Source of the DNA: Bacteroidales bacterium
GTDB taxonomy: Bacteria > Bacteroidota > Bacteroidia > Bacteroidales > B18-G4
Length of the DNA stretch: 38,798 nt
NCBI GenBank assembly: GCA_018400295.1
Contig: JAGYMZ010000024.1
Span: 1-38,798 of the forward strand
Direction of reading: 5' to 3'
Shown here piece by piece: positions 7,892 through 16,120 of this stretch. The translations under genes and the position numbers were made by a program. Each line of letters begins with the position of its first letter. Position 1 is the stretch's first letter. The notes under the pieces were generated by a model, which saw nothing but the letters and a program-made list of their open reading frames with translations, did no database searches and was not told the DNA's origin.

Positions 7892-8335
7892 CTAATAATC
7901 TGTATCATTACCGGCATCATCGTTCCGCTCTTCATCCGGCGATGTATCTCTCCGGGTGCCTCTTTGAAGCGAGGAAATAAGGGCCCCGATCATCTTGGTC
8001 ATTTCCATCAGTTGGGTTCGGGAATAATCGCGCTGTTCTTCATTCCAGTAATTCAGGTTAAATGCCACCGTGGAATAAACCAGGCATTCTCTGATGGAAC
8101 TTTTGGCCATTTTTAAATAATAAATGAACTGACTTTTGTTCCTGGCTGACCCTTCTGCGATATTCATGGCAATATCCCGGGCAGCCGAGTTCAGTCTGGT
8201 GATCAGGTTGTCCTGACTGGGATCTTCGATGCTATTGGTAGAACTGTAAATCCATCCTACATAATCGATCGCTTTGTGATAGATCCGCAGATCTTCAAAC
8301 CTGAAGAACGTAGTAGTTTTTTCTGCACTTTCCAT
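7892..8335 (-). CDS. Four-helix-bundle protein (S23 / 23S rRNA intervening-sequence family)
   Basis: A 147-residue protein with the family pattern F-x-D-L-x-I-Y-x-K-A (FEDLRIYHKAID), the ITRLNSAARDIAMNIAEGSARN segment split around an A-x-x-I-x-x-N-I-A-E-G core, then F-x-x-Y-L-x-x-A-x-x-S-x-x-E. These helices form the pentameric four-helix bundle known from proteins encoded in 23S rRNA insertions and from the related Avd proteins. Here it is a free-standing gene, not inside an rRNA. The C-terminus has an additional acidic tail (SPDEERNDDAGNDTDY). It lies between serA and DUF1015 on the same strand with non-coding gaps containing hairpins on both sides. Function is unknown; nucleic-acid binding is inferred from relatives. 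Confidence 0.88.
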   Translation of the reverse strand: MESAEKTTTFFRFEDLRIYHKAIDYVGWIYSSTNSIEDPSQDNLITRLNSAARDIAMNIAEGSARNKSQFIYYLKMAKSSIRECLVYSTVAFNLNYWNEEQRDYSRTQLMEMTKMIGALISSLQRGTRRDTSPDEERNDDAGNDTDY

Positions 8336-8353
8336 AAGCCTGGATGTTCTTTA

Positions 8354-8367
8354 ATAATGGTCATTAT
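8354..8367. repeat. Short palindrome ATAATG-GT-CATTAT
   Basis: Six-base arms around two central bases lie 19 bases upstream of the four-helix-bundle start codon. The position would suit an operator or a leader hairpin. It could be chance in AT-rich sequence. Confidence 0.35.
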
Positions 8368-8374
8368 AGAACCA

Positions 8375-8399
8375 CTGCAGCAAGGGGCCCTTGCTGCAG
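8375..8399. repeat. 25-base perfect palindrome between serA and the four-helix-bundle gene
   Basis: CTGCAGCAAGGG (8375-8386) and its exact complement CCCTTGCTGCAG (8388-8399) flank one central G. The 12-base arms are GC-rich. It follows the serA stop by 13 bases on the minus strand with no T run after it. Likely roles are a transcript 3'-end stabiliser, a pause site, or a protein-binding dyad. Confidence 0.75.
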
Positions 8400-8412
8400 C
8401 GTATAATACTCA

Positions 8413-9336
8413 TCAGCGGTTTACCTGGAATGTCCGGTCACCGTTTTCCAAAAAAGACACAATTTGCCTTGCCGCTGCAATGCCGGCATTAATATTGGCT
8501 TCTGCAGTCTGGGCACCCATTTTTTTAGGCGTAAAACAACACCGTCCCTTGAACTTCTCCTGAATGACATCTGCATTATCCGGTGCAATGTCGGATATGT
8601 ATGAAAAGTCTTCCCGTTCTGCCATTACTTTCATCAGGCCATCCTCATCGATCACTTCCTTTCTGGCCGTATTTACCAGGGTTGCATTTTCCGGCATGGA
8701 AGAGAGCAATGTATAATTGATGGATCTTCTGGTCTTTTCATTGGCGGGAATATGCAATGAAATGTACTGGCATTTCTTGTAGAGCTCCTCTACGGATTTC
8801 ACCACATTGACCCCGTCTTTTTCAATCAATTCATCATCGATAAAAGGGTCGTAAGCATATAGTTCCATTCCGAATCCTTTGGCTATGTGTGCAACAAGTT
8901 TTCCTACATTTCCATATGCATGGATCCCGAGTGTTTTGCCTTTTAATTCCGTTCCCGGTTTGCCATTGAACTGTCCGCGTGCATGATAAACCATCATACC
9001 CAGTGCAAGCTCTGCCACGGCATTGGAATTTTGGCCCGGGGTGTTCATTACAACAACATCGCGGGAGGTGGCTGCTTCAAGGTCAATATTGTCATATCCG
9101 GCGCCGGCGCGGACGATGATCTTCAGGTTCTCCGCAGCATCAATGATGTCTTTATCCACCTTATCGCTTCTTACGATCAGGGCATCCACTGTTTTCACCG
9201 CATTTTTCAGGGATGCCTGATCCGCATATTTTTCCAGCATTACCAATTCATATCCGGCTTCATCCAGGATCTCACCGATGGACGACACCGCTTTAGGGGC
9301 AAAAGGCTTTACAGTAGCTACCAAAACTTTCGTCAT
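8413..9336 (-). CDS. serA: D-3-phosphoglycerate dehydrogenase, short form
   Basis: Oxidises 3-phosphoglycerate to 3-phosphohydroxypyruvate with NAD, the first step of serine synthesis. At 307 residues it has only the substrate and nucleotide domains; there is no ACT domain, so feedback by serine through that domain is not expected. The nucleotide loop reads LGIHAYGNVG (137-145), with Ala140 where the first Gly of GxGxxG is usual. R225 in VNTAR is the substrate Arg. The catalytic His of the usual P-H-x-G motif is replaced: the sequence is TPKKMGAQT with K271/K272. The Glu partner position reads Asp253-Asn254. Identity as SerA is supported by the adjoining serC 35 bases upstream on the same strand, an apparent serC-serA operon. 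Confidence 0.92.
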   Translation of the reverse strand: MTKVLVATVKPFAPKAVSSIGEILDEAGYELVMLEKYADQASLKNAVKTVDALIVRSDKVDKDIIDAAENLKIIVRAGAGYDNIDLEAATSRDVVVMNTPGQNSNAVAELALGMMVYHARGQFNGKPGTELKGKTLGIHAYGNVGKLVAHIAKGFGMELYAYDPFIDDELIEKDGVNVVKSVEELYKKCQYISLHIPANEKTRRSINYTLLSSMPENATLVNTARKEVIDEDGLMKVMAEREDFSYISDIAPDNADVIQEKFKGRCCFTPKKMGAQTAEANINAGIAAARQIVSFLENGDRTFQVNR

Positions 9337-9371
9337 ATCTTTTCTATCTTTTCAATTGTTTAACAATACAT

Positions 9372-10445
9372 TTAAGCATTTTTCTTTTCGTATTCCTGCA
9401 TAACACCGATCAGCGCTTCCACACTTTCCACCGGAAGGGCATTGTATAAAGAAGCCCTGAACCCGCCCACAGAACGGTGTCCTTTAATGCCGACCATTCC
9501 TTTGGAAGTGGCGTATTCCAGGAAACCTTTTTCCAGGTCTTCCCTGCCTTCTTCCATAACAAAACAGACGTTCATTATGGACCGGTCTTCCTTATCGGCA
9601 ACCGTACATCTGAAGAGTGAATTCCTTTCGATCTCTTCGTACAGCATTCCGGCCTTCTTTTCATCGATCTTTTCCATTTCGGGAATACCACCCATATTCC
9701 TGAGCCATTTAAGTGTTTGCAACGCGGCATAGACAGGCAAACAGGGTGGGGTGTTAAACATGGAACCTTTGTCGATATGGGTTTGGTAATTGAGCATTGT
9801 GGGGATGGTCCGGTCAACCTTACCCAATATGTCATTTTTAATAATTACGAACGTAACACCGGCAGGGGCGAGGTTTTTCTGAGCTCCGCCGTAAATGATG
9901 GCATATTTGGAAACATCAACGCGACGGCTGAAAATATCCGACGACATGTCGGCAACCAGCGGAACCGGTGAATCGATATCCTTCCTGATCTCCGTACCAT
10001 AGATGGTATTGTTTGTCGTTATATGGAAGTAGTCCGCATCCTGAGGGATGGTGTAGTTCTTGGGGATGTATGAAAAGTTCTTGTCCTCGGAAGATGCCAC
10101 TACGTCAACTTCGCCAAATATTTTGCCTTCTTTTATGGCCTTTTTCGACCAGGATCCGGTATTGAGATAAGCGGCCTTTTTCTTGAAAAGGTTGAAGGGG
10201 ATCATGGCAAATTGTGTGCTGGCGCCTCCGCCCAGGAATAAAACCGAATACCCGTCCGGTATGTTCAGCAATTCCACAAAAAGCCCGGTGGCTTCATCCA
10301 TAATCGCCTGAAATTCCTTGCTTCTGTGCGAGATCTCCATGATGGAAAGGCCGGCTCCATTCAACTCCAGTACGGCCTTGGAAGTGTTTTCAATCGTAAA
10401 TTGCGGCAGAATGGAGGGGCCTGCGTAAAAATTGTGCTTTTTCAT
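9372..10445 (-). CDS. serC: Phosphoserine aminotransferase
   Basis: PLP enzyme converting 3-phosphohydroxypyruvate and glutamate to phosphoserine and 2-oxoglutarate; also able to serve pyridoxine synthesis in some bacteria. The 357-residue length is standard. Visible features are the N-terminal FYAGPSILP, the phosphate-binding LGGGAST (71-77), W99, D166 (VADMSSD) and the PLP lysine K190 in [12 protein letters not shown]. The C-terminal [18 protein letters not shown] motif is intact. It is the first gene of a minus-strand set (serC, serA, four-helix-bundle protein, DUF1015) and is divergent from the acyl-CoA reductase gene. No dedicated phosphoserine phosphatase gene is in the window. Confidence 0.97.
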   Translation of the reverse strand: MKKHNFYAGPSILPQFTIENTSKAVLELNGAGLSIMEISHRSKEFQAIMDEATGLFVELLNIPDGYSVLFLGGGASTQFAMIPFNLFKKKAAYLNTGSWSKKAIKEGKIFGEVDVVASSEDKNFSYIPKNYTIPQDADYFHITTNNTIYGTEIRKDIDSPVPLVADMSSDIFSRRVDVSKYAIIYGGAQKNLAPAGVTFVIIKNDILGKVDRTIPTMLNYQTHIDKGSMFNTPPCLPVYAALQTLKWLRNMGGIPEMEKIDEKKAGMLYEEIERNSLFRCTVADKEDRSIMNVCFVMEEGREDLEKGFLEYATSKGMVGIKGHRSVGGFRASLYNALPVESVEALIGVMQEYEKKNA

Positions 10446-10510
10446 AATCCAACGTTGTTTAGAGTTTTTAATACCTTTACAGAACCTTGGTCCTGCTTAA
10501 GAGAATGCCT

Positions 10511-10518
10511 CAAATATA
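10511..10518 (-). promoter_or_regulatory. -7 box for serC
   Basis: TATATTTG on the minus strand matches TAnnTTTG and lies 66 bases upstream of the serC ATG in the 155-base divergent gap. No -33 TTTG at the usual spacing was found. Confidence 0.5.
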
Positions 10519-10600
10519 CGATAATTTGACGTTAATATAAGGCAATTTTTTGTATTATACAAATGTTATATTTATTACTACGGATTTGTTCTGAGAACCA

Positions 10601-11671
10601 ATGAATTTTCAAAAGAGAAGCAATGCCCTGATCCGGCTGGGAGAAGTCCTGGATACAATTGCGGGAGATGTTCAGCATGGCCGGACCGACAGGGGATACC
10701 AAAACGCCATGCATATTGATTTTACCCGGGCCATATCCATGGCCCCGCAAAAAAACCCGTGGTTTACCATGGAAAACATTTTATATGCCATGGATGCAAA
10801 TGCACGTATGCTCAGTCCGGAAAAAGTGCATTCCTGGACAGCGTATTATGATGCAGACAAAATTGCCCGTGAACACATGCGAAATGTGGGGGTTATCTCT
10901 GCGGGCAACATACCCTTTGTTGGACTTCATGATGTACTTTGCACGCTGATGTCGGGCCACCGGCTTATCCTCCGGCCTTCTGGAAATGATGCCGGGTTGC
11001 ATCAAGCCATCCTGGACCTTCTTGTAAGGATCGAACCGGATCTCAAATCCCGCATTGAAATCCATGAAAGCAGGCTTACCGGGTTCGATGCGGTTATTGC
11101 CACAGGCAGCAATAATACCCTGCGGTATTTCGATCACTATTTCAGGGACTATCCCCACGTATTCCGGAAGAACCGCAGCGGGGCGGCCATTCTGAAGGGA
11201 GATGAAACGGACGACGACCTGAAAGACCTGGCCGATGATGTTTTCCGTTATTACGGACTGGGATGCCGGAACGTTTCCTTCCTGCTGCTTCCCGGCGGAT
11301 TTGACACAGACCGTTTGTTCGGGAATTTTTTGGGTTGGTCGCGCGTACAGGAAAACCACAAGTATGTTAACAATTATCAGTATTACCGGACCCTGTATCT
11401 GCTTAACCGGGAAAAATTCCTGGATAACGGATTTGTCATGCTGAAAGAGGATGAACACGTGCATTCTCCATTGTCGGTCCTGCACTACGGGTATTACCAG
11501 GATATTCCATCTGTACAGGCCTTTCTGGGCAATAACGCGTGGGAAATACAATGCGTGGTATCACACATGGACGGGATCCCGGAGCGGGTGCCTTTCGGAC
11601 GAAGCCAATATCCTGAACTGTGGGATTATGCGGATGGCATCGATACCATGGATTTTTTGCTGAACCTTTGA
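10601..11671 (+). CDS. LuxC-like acyl-CoA reductase
   Basis: A 356-residue member of the LuxC acyl-CoA/acyl-protein reductase family, which reduces an acyl thioester to an aldehyde with NADPH through a covalent acyl-cysteine. The likely nucleophile is C222 in YYGLGCRNVS. The aldehyde-dehydrogenase-like core is recognisable: ISAGNIPFVGLHDVL (99-113), LRPSGND (124-130), IATGSNNT (166-173) and a Glu-free loop as in LuxC. No luxAB, luxD or luxE relatives are nearby, so bioluminescence is not implied. It is divergent from serC. The physiological acyl substrate cannot be inferred, but the gene is intact and its neighbours suggest core metabolism. Confidence 0.88.
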   Translation: MNFQKRSNALIRLGEVLDTIAGDVQHGRTDRGYQNAMHIDFTRAISMAPQKNPWFTMENILYAMDANARMLSPEKVHSWTAYYDADKIAREHMRNVGVISAGNIPFVGLHDVLCTLMSGHRLILRPSGNDAGLHQAILDLLVRIEPDLKSRIEIHESRLTGFDAVIATGSNNTLRYFDHYFRDYPHVFRKNRSGAAILKGDETDDDLKDLADDVFRYYGLGCRNVSFLLLPGGFDTDRLFGNFLGWSRVQENHKYVNNYQYYRTLYLLNREKFLDNGFVMLKEDEHVHSPLSVLHYGYYQDIPSVQAFLGNNAWEIQCVVSHMDGIPERVPFGRSQYPELWDYADGIDTMDFLLNL

Positions 11672-11750
11672 CAATTCCTGTGAACCGTCACGGATCCCAT
11701 GCCAGAGCAAAAGCAGGCAGGGGCATTTATGAATAATTATAAAGGTATTG

Positions 11751-11782
11751 TTTGGTAATTAAAAAGAACATTTTTACCTTTG
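11751..11782 (+). promoter_or_regulatory. Full Bacteroidota promoter for rpmE2
   Basis: TTTG (11751-11754), 20 bases, then TACCTTTG (11775-11782) is an exact match to both elements. Transcription would start near 11788, about 20 bases before the L31 ATG. It also shows that codons before 11809 in the open frame are not translated. Confidence 0.85.
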
Positions 11783-11808
11783 CAGCTCGAAAAAATACGG
11801 GATACGTT

Positions 11809-12075
11809 ATGAAAAAAGATATTCATCCGAAAGATTACAGATTCGTTGTGTTCAAGGACATGTCCAACGATTATTCCTTTCTTTCCAAATCAACGGCCAA
11901 GACCAAAGATACGGTCGAATGGGAAGACGGGAAAGAATATCCGCTGATCAAACTGGAGATCTCAAATACATCCCACCCTTTTTACACGGGCAAGATGAAG
12001 TTGGTTGACTCCGCGGGGCGTGTGGATAAATTTATGAACAAGTATAAAAAGCATATAGAGAACAAAAAGAAATAG
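11809..12075 (+). CDS. rpmE2: Ribosomal protein L31, type B
   Basis: An 88-residue protein of the large ribosomal subunit, bridging toward the small subunit. It starts [19 protein letters not shown] and contains the type-B features: no zinc-binding CxxC motif, the internal SKSTAKT region, and the [21 protein letters not shown]-type motif (SHPF-YTG, D-x-x-GRVDKF). The basic tail [12 protein letters not shown] is typical. The open frame extends upstream to 11752, but the promoter lies in that stretch, so ATG 11809 is the start. It is flanked by a perfect promoter and a strong terminator, so it forms a single-gene unit. Confidence 0.96.
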   Translation: MKKDIHPKDYRFVVFKDMSNDYSFLSKSTAKTKDTVEWEDGKEYPLIKLEISNTSHPFYTGKMKLVDSAGRVDKFMNKYKKHIENKKK

Positions 12076-12094
12076 CACTCCATATTTCCCCCGG

Positions 12095-12122
12095 AAGCCC
12101 TTGTAAAGAGGGCTTTTTTTTT
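12095..12122 (+). terminator. Intrinsic terminator after rpmE2
   Basis: AAGCCCT (12095-12101) pairs with AGGGCTT (12109-12115) around a seven-base loop, followed by a run of nine T (12114-12122). Confidence 0.9.
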
Positions 12123-12141
12123 ATTCTTTATTTTCTGCTGC

Positions 12142-12171
12142 TTTGGTTTCAGGCAGATATTTGTATTTTTG
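12142..12171 (+). promoter_or_regulatory. Promoter for the GlmU-like gene
   Basis: TTTG (12142-12145), 18 bases, then TATTTTTG (12164-12171). Spacing is one or two bases short of the usual. The leader would be about 25-28 bases. Confidence 0.65.
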
Positions 12172-12204
12172 GATCGTCTTTGATATTGCCTTAATCGTGA
12201 ACCC

Positions 12205-13398
12205 ATGAATTACATACTTTTTGACAATTTCCGCAGGAATTATTTATTCCCCCTGACATTTATGCGCCCCGCCTGTGATATACGGGTGGGCATACTCACC
12301 ATACGCGAAAAATGGGAACGATACCTGGATACAACAACTTCAACACTGACCGAGCCATACCTGGGCGACAAATATCCAATCCGGAAAGAAGCGGAAAACA
12401 TTTTGATCAACGGCTCCATCCTTCCGACGATGGAACTGGCCGGGCAGGTGGCTTCTTTGCGGCCCAGGCAGGCCTTGATCCAGGACAATACCATTGTGGC
12501 CATACACGTAAGTGAGGAGGAACTGCTTGGCAGTGCCGACCAGCTTGAAAAAGAAAAAGATGGGGTGGAAGAGATCCCCACAGGATCCCCATTTCTAAAA
12601 ATAAACCATCCATATGATGTGTTCCGGCTGAACGATCAGGCCATTCGTGAAGACTTTGCAGTTCTTGCACACAATCGTTCATCTGCGGGGATATCCTCTG
12701 ACAACAGGATTACCGGCGATGCGCTTTTCGTTGAGGAAGGCGCGCATGTAGCGCATGCCACAATAAATACCAGCACCGGCCCGGTGTATATAGGCAGGGA
12801 TGCGGTCATCATGGAAGGGTCCCTGATACGCGGGCCTTTTGCCCTCGGGGAGCAAGCCGTTATCAAAATGGGGGCAAAGATTTACGGTGGCACAACCATA
12901 GGGCCCTATTCCAAGGTTGGCGGAGAAGTGAATAATTCCGTTTTTTTTAGTTATTCAAACAAAGCGCACGATGGTTTCCTGGGAAATTCGGTCATTACGG
13001 AATGGTGTAATCTCGGTGCCGACACCAATAATTCCAATCTGAAAAACAACTACGAACCGGTCAGGTTATGGAGTTATCCCGATCAAACCTTCGTTGAAAC
13101 CGGGTTGCAGTTTTGCGGGCTGATCATGGGAGATCACAGCAAATGCGGCATCAATACCATGTTCAATACCGGGAGCGTTGTGGGCATCAGCTCGAACATC
13201 TTTGGTCCCGGTTTTCAGCGAAATTTCATTCCATCCTTTTCCTGGGGAGGGACACATGGTTTTTCACTGTTTAAATTAGACAAGGCCATTGCTGTGGCCG
13301 AACGGGTTTATAAGCGCAGGGGAAAGGTCTTTGATGAACTCGAAAAGAACATCCTGAAGAATGTTTTTGATCTGACCATTTCCAACATCACCATGTAA
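12205..13398 (+). CDS. GlmU-like bifunctional nucleotidyltransferase/acetyltransferase (Bacteroidota type)
   Basis: A 397-residue protein of the Bacteroidota GlmU-like family, proposed to make UDP-N-acetylglucosamine from glucosamine 1-phosphate for peptidoglycan and lipid A. The N-terminal half (1-150) has the family pattern RPACDIRVGILTIREKW at about 21-37 instead of the LxxGxGTRM loop of classic GlmU. The C-terminal half (about 170-370) is a left-handed beta-helix of hexapeptide repeats (GPVYIGRDAVIMEGSLIRG-type turns: I-G, V-I, G-A), including ITEWCNLGADTNNSNLKNNY, the region resembling the acetyl-CoA/active-site loop. Start ATG 12205 follows its own promoter. It precedes lon by 135 bases. 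Activity is inferred from family; the exact reaction is not shown by sequence alone. Confidence 0.87.
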   Translation: MNYILFDNFRRNYLFPLTFMRPACDIRVGILTIREKWERYLDTTTSTLTEPYLGDKYPIRKEAENILINGSILPTMELAGQVASLRPRQALIQDNTIVAIHVSEEELLGSADQLEKEKDGVEEIPTGSPFLKINHPYDVFRLNDQAIREDFAVLAHNRSSAGISSDNRITGDALFVEEGAHVAHATINTSTGPVYIGRDAVIMEGSLIRGPFALGEQAVIKMGAKIYGGTTIGPYSKVGGEVNNSVFFSYSNKAHDGFLGNSVITEWCNLGADTNNSNLKNNYEPVRLWSYPDQTFVETGLQFCGLIMGDHSKCGINTMFNTGSVVGISSNIFGPGFQRNFIPSFSWGGTHGFSLFKLDKAIAVAERVYKRRGKVFDELEKNILKNVFDLTISNITM

Positions 13399-13469
13399 TG
13401 TGCTTGTGAAATCTGCCGTTTATGAATGCCTCTTCCGAACTTTGGCATGCATCTTGACGTATAAAAATT

Positions 13470-13485
13470 ACATGTGATCGCATGT
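13470..13485. repeat. Short dyad upstream of lon
   Basis: ACATG, six bases, CATGT. It lies about 50 bases before the lon start in a 135-base gap. It could be an operator for stress control, but it is short enough to be chance. Confidence 0.3.
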
Positions 13486-13533
13486 ATATTGCGCATACAA
13501 TCGATTAAAAACTGACATATTGACTTGCATTTT

Positions 13534-16002
13534 ATGAAGGAACTGTTTGATACATTCAACCTGGAGTTGACCGAGTTTATTGATAAGGACACCGAATTTA
13601 TTCCATTATTATCTTCTGAGGATGAGGAGTTGATGAACGCCGAGAAAGTTCCGGAAGTTTTGCCGGTGCTGCCTTTGAGGAATACGGTCCTGTTCCCCGG
13701 TGTGGTCATACCCATTACCGTGGGGCGGGACAAGTCCATCAAGCTGATCAAAGAAGCATACAAAGGCGACAAGATCGTCGGGGTCGTGGCTCAAAAGGAC
13801 GGGTCCGTGGAAGACCCCGGGCGAAATGACCTGAATCTTACCGGAACGGTGGCCCACATCATCAAAATACTGCAAATGCCGGATGGCAATACTACAGCTA
13901 TATTGCAGGGGAAAAAGCGGTTCAATATCATAGATATATTTCAGTCGGACCCTTACTTTAAAGCCCATGTGGCACCTTTTGACAAACCGGAGGACGACCT
14001 GCGAAAAGACAAGGAATTCAATGCACTCATTTCCTCTTTGAAGGACCTTTCCATACAGATCATAAAATTGAGTCCGAACATACCCTCGGATGCGGCTTTT
14101 GCCATAAAAAACATAGAAAGTCCCGTATTTCTGGTCAATTTTGTATCCTCCAACCTGAATATCGACATTAAAGATAAGCAGAACCTGCTGGAGATGACGG
14201 ACCTGAGAAAGCGGGCCAATAAAGTGCTGAGCAACCTTTCCAGGGAATTACAGATGATCGAGCTCAAAAATCAGATCCAGGACAAGGTCAAATCGGACCT
14301 GGACAAGCAACAACGCGATTATTTCCTGAACCAACAGCTTAAAACCATTCAGGAAGAATTGGGAGGGAGCCCTTATGAGCAGGAAGTCAATGAGCTTAAA
14401 GAAAAGGGCCGTCAAAAAAACTGGTCCCCGGAAATTTCTGAGATATTCGATAAGGAAATAACCAAATTGCAGCGCATGAACCCCCAGGCGGCCGAATATT
14501 CTATTCAGGTCAATTATCTGGAAATGCTGGTCGAGCTGCCATGGAATGAATATACCGATGATAATTTTGATCTGGACCATTGCCAGAAGATCCTTGATCA
14601 GGATCATTACGGGTTGGAAAAGGTTAAGGACCGCATCCTGGAACATCTGGCCGTGCTGAAGCTCAAAAAGGACATGAAGGCACCCATTCTTTGTCTGGTA
14701 GGACCTCCGGGGGTCGGTAAAACTTCACTGGGCAGATCGGTGGCACGATCCCTGGGCAGGAGATACATTCGCATGTCCCTGGGCGGAATACGCGATGAAG
14801 CCGAACTCCGCGGACACCGGAAAACCTATATCGGAGCATTGCCGGGGCGGATCATACAGAGCATGCGCAAGGCCGGGTCTTCCAATCCCGTTTTTGTACT
14901 GGATGAAATCGATAAGGTAAGCGGAAACAATATACAGGGTGACCCCCAGGCCGCTTTGCTTGAGATACTCGATCCGGAGCAGAACAAGGAATTTTACGAC
15001 AACTATCTTGAAATCAATTTTGACCTTTCAAGGGTGATGTTTGTCGCCACCGCCAATAACCTGTTAACGGTGCATCCGGCCCTCAGGGACCGGATGGAAG
15101 TGATCGATATCAATGGTTATCTTATGGAGGAAAAGCTGGAGATCGCCAAGCGGCACCTGTTGCCGAAAATATACAGCGAGCATGGCATCAGCCGTTCCCA
15201 GCTGCAGTTTTCCAGGCCGGTGCTGACCCGCATCATCGACAACTATACACGGGAATCGGGTGTGCGGTCGCTGGAAAAAGTACTGGCCAAAATTGCCCGC
15301 AACAAAGCCCGGGAAATTGCACAGAAGAATAAATACAACCGGAGCATCGGCGTGAAGGACCTGGAAAGGATACTGGGTGCCCCGATATACCAGAAAGAAA
15401 AAAGCATCAACAATGAGGTTGCCGGTGTGGTGACGGGTCTGGCCTGGACCGTGGTGGGAGGAGAGATCCTTTTTGTGGAAGTCAGCCTCAGCCAAGGCAA
15501 GGGAAACCTTTCCATGACAGGAAATCTGGGTGATGTAATGAAGGAATCTGCCACTCTGGCACACGAATACCTGAAATCCCATGCATTTCATCTGGATATT
15601 GACCCCGGCGTATTCCAAAAATGGAATGTGCATATCCACATACCCGAAGGAGCGACCCCAAAAGACGGGCCCTCTGCCGGGATCACCATTTTCACCGCAT
15701 TGGCCAGTGCCTTTACCCAACGGAAGGTCCGTAATAAGATCGCCATGACGGGTGAGATAACCCTGCGTGGAAAAGTAATGCCGGTGGGAGGGATCAAGGA
15801 AAAGATACTGGCAGCGAAACGGGCCAGGATCAGCGACATAATCCTGTCGCAGGAAAACATCAAAGATATTGAAGAGATCAAACCGGAATATATCAAAGGA
15901 TTAAGATTCCATTATATTGACCAGATGATTGATGTCATCGATAAGGCCCTGCTTAAGGAAAAGGTGAAAAACCCGCTTAGGCTGGAGCAGGCAACGGATT
16001 AA
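13534..16002 (+). CDS. lon: ATP-dependent Lon protease
   Basis: Cytoplasmic AAA+ serine protease that degrades misfolded and regulatory proteins. About 822 residues, counted from ATG 13534; the frame also offers TTG 13525, three codons upstream. An acidic N-terminal stretch precedes the LON substrate domain ([17 protein letters not shown], about 43-58). The AAA domain has Walker A GPPGVGKT (about 390-397) and Walker B FVLDEIDK. The protease domain has the Ser-Lys dyad: S714 in KDGPSAGI and K755 in GGIKEKIL. The upstream gap has a short dyad ACATG-N6-CATGT (13470-13485) of unknown meaning. No terminator is obvious after the stop. Confidence 0.97.
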   Translation: MKELFDTFNLELTEFIDKDTEFIPLLSSEDEELMNAEKVPEVLPVLPLRNTVLFPGVVIPITVGRDKSIKLIKEAYKGDKIVGVVAQKDGSVEDPGRNDLNLTGTVAHIIKILQMPDGNTTAILQGKKRFNIIDIFQSDPYFKAHVAPFDKPEDDLRKDKEFNALISSLKDLSIQIIKLSPNIPSDAAFAIKNIESPVFLVNFVSSNLNIDIKDKQNLLEMTDLRKRANKVLSNLSRELQMIELKNQIQDKVKSDLDKQQRDYFLNQQLKTIQEELGGSPYEQEVNELKEKGRQKNWSPEISEIFDKEITKLQRMNPQAAEYSIQVNYLEMLVELPWNEYTDDNFDLDHCQKILDQDHYGLEKVKDRILEHLAVLKLKKDMKAPILCLVGPPGVGKTSLGRSVARSLGRRYIRMSLGGIRDEAELRGHRKTYIGALPGRIIQSMRKAGSSNPVFVLDEIDKVSGNNIQGDPQAALLEILDPEQNKEFYDNYLEINFDLSRVMFVATANNLLTVHPALRDRMEVIDINGYLMEEKLEIAKRHLLPKIYSEHGISRSQLQFSRPVLTRIIDNYTRESGVRSLEKVLAKIARNKAREIAQKNKYNRSIGVKDLERILGAPIYQKEKSINNEVAGVVTGLAWTVVGGEILFVEVSLSQGKGNLSMTGNLGDVMKESATLAHEYLKSHAFHLDIDPGVFQKWNVHIHIPEGATPKDGPSAGITIFTALASAFTQRKVRNKIAMTGEITLRGKVMPVGGIKEKILAAKRARISDIILSQENIKDIEEIKPEYIKGLRFHYIDQMIDVIDKALLKEKVKNPLRLEQATD

Positions 16003-16105
16003 ATCCATTTTGCCTGTAACGGCATGCCTTCGCGTGATAAAGCGGGAAAACATGATCAGTAAAATTCTATCCACGATCAAAAAGGATTTGGTTCAGGATT
16101 CTGCG

Positions 16106-16113
16106 TATTTTTG
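16106..16113 (+). promoter_or_regulatory. -7 box for the substrate-binding lipoprotein gene
   Basis: TATTTTTG matches TAnnTTTG; TTTG at 16087-16090 is 15 bases upstream, closer than usual. The start site would fall near 16118-16121, so codons before 16121 are unlikely to be translated. Confidence 0.5.
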
Positions 16114-16120
16114 TCTCTTA

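Noticed and set aside
7892-8335. Four-helix-bundle protein as part of a diversity-generating retroelement (Avd-like)
   Set aside because: No reverse transcriptase, template repeat or variable repeat is present within the window, and the neighbours are serine-pathway genes.
10601-11671. Bioluminescence (lux) operon
   Set aside because: Only a LuxC-type reductase is present; luxA, luxB, luxD and luxE are absent and the family is widespread in non-luminous bacteria.
11752-11808. N-terminal extension of ribosomal protein L31
   Set aside because: The stretch contains the gene's own -7 element (11775-11782); the family starts at the Met encoded at 11809.
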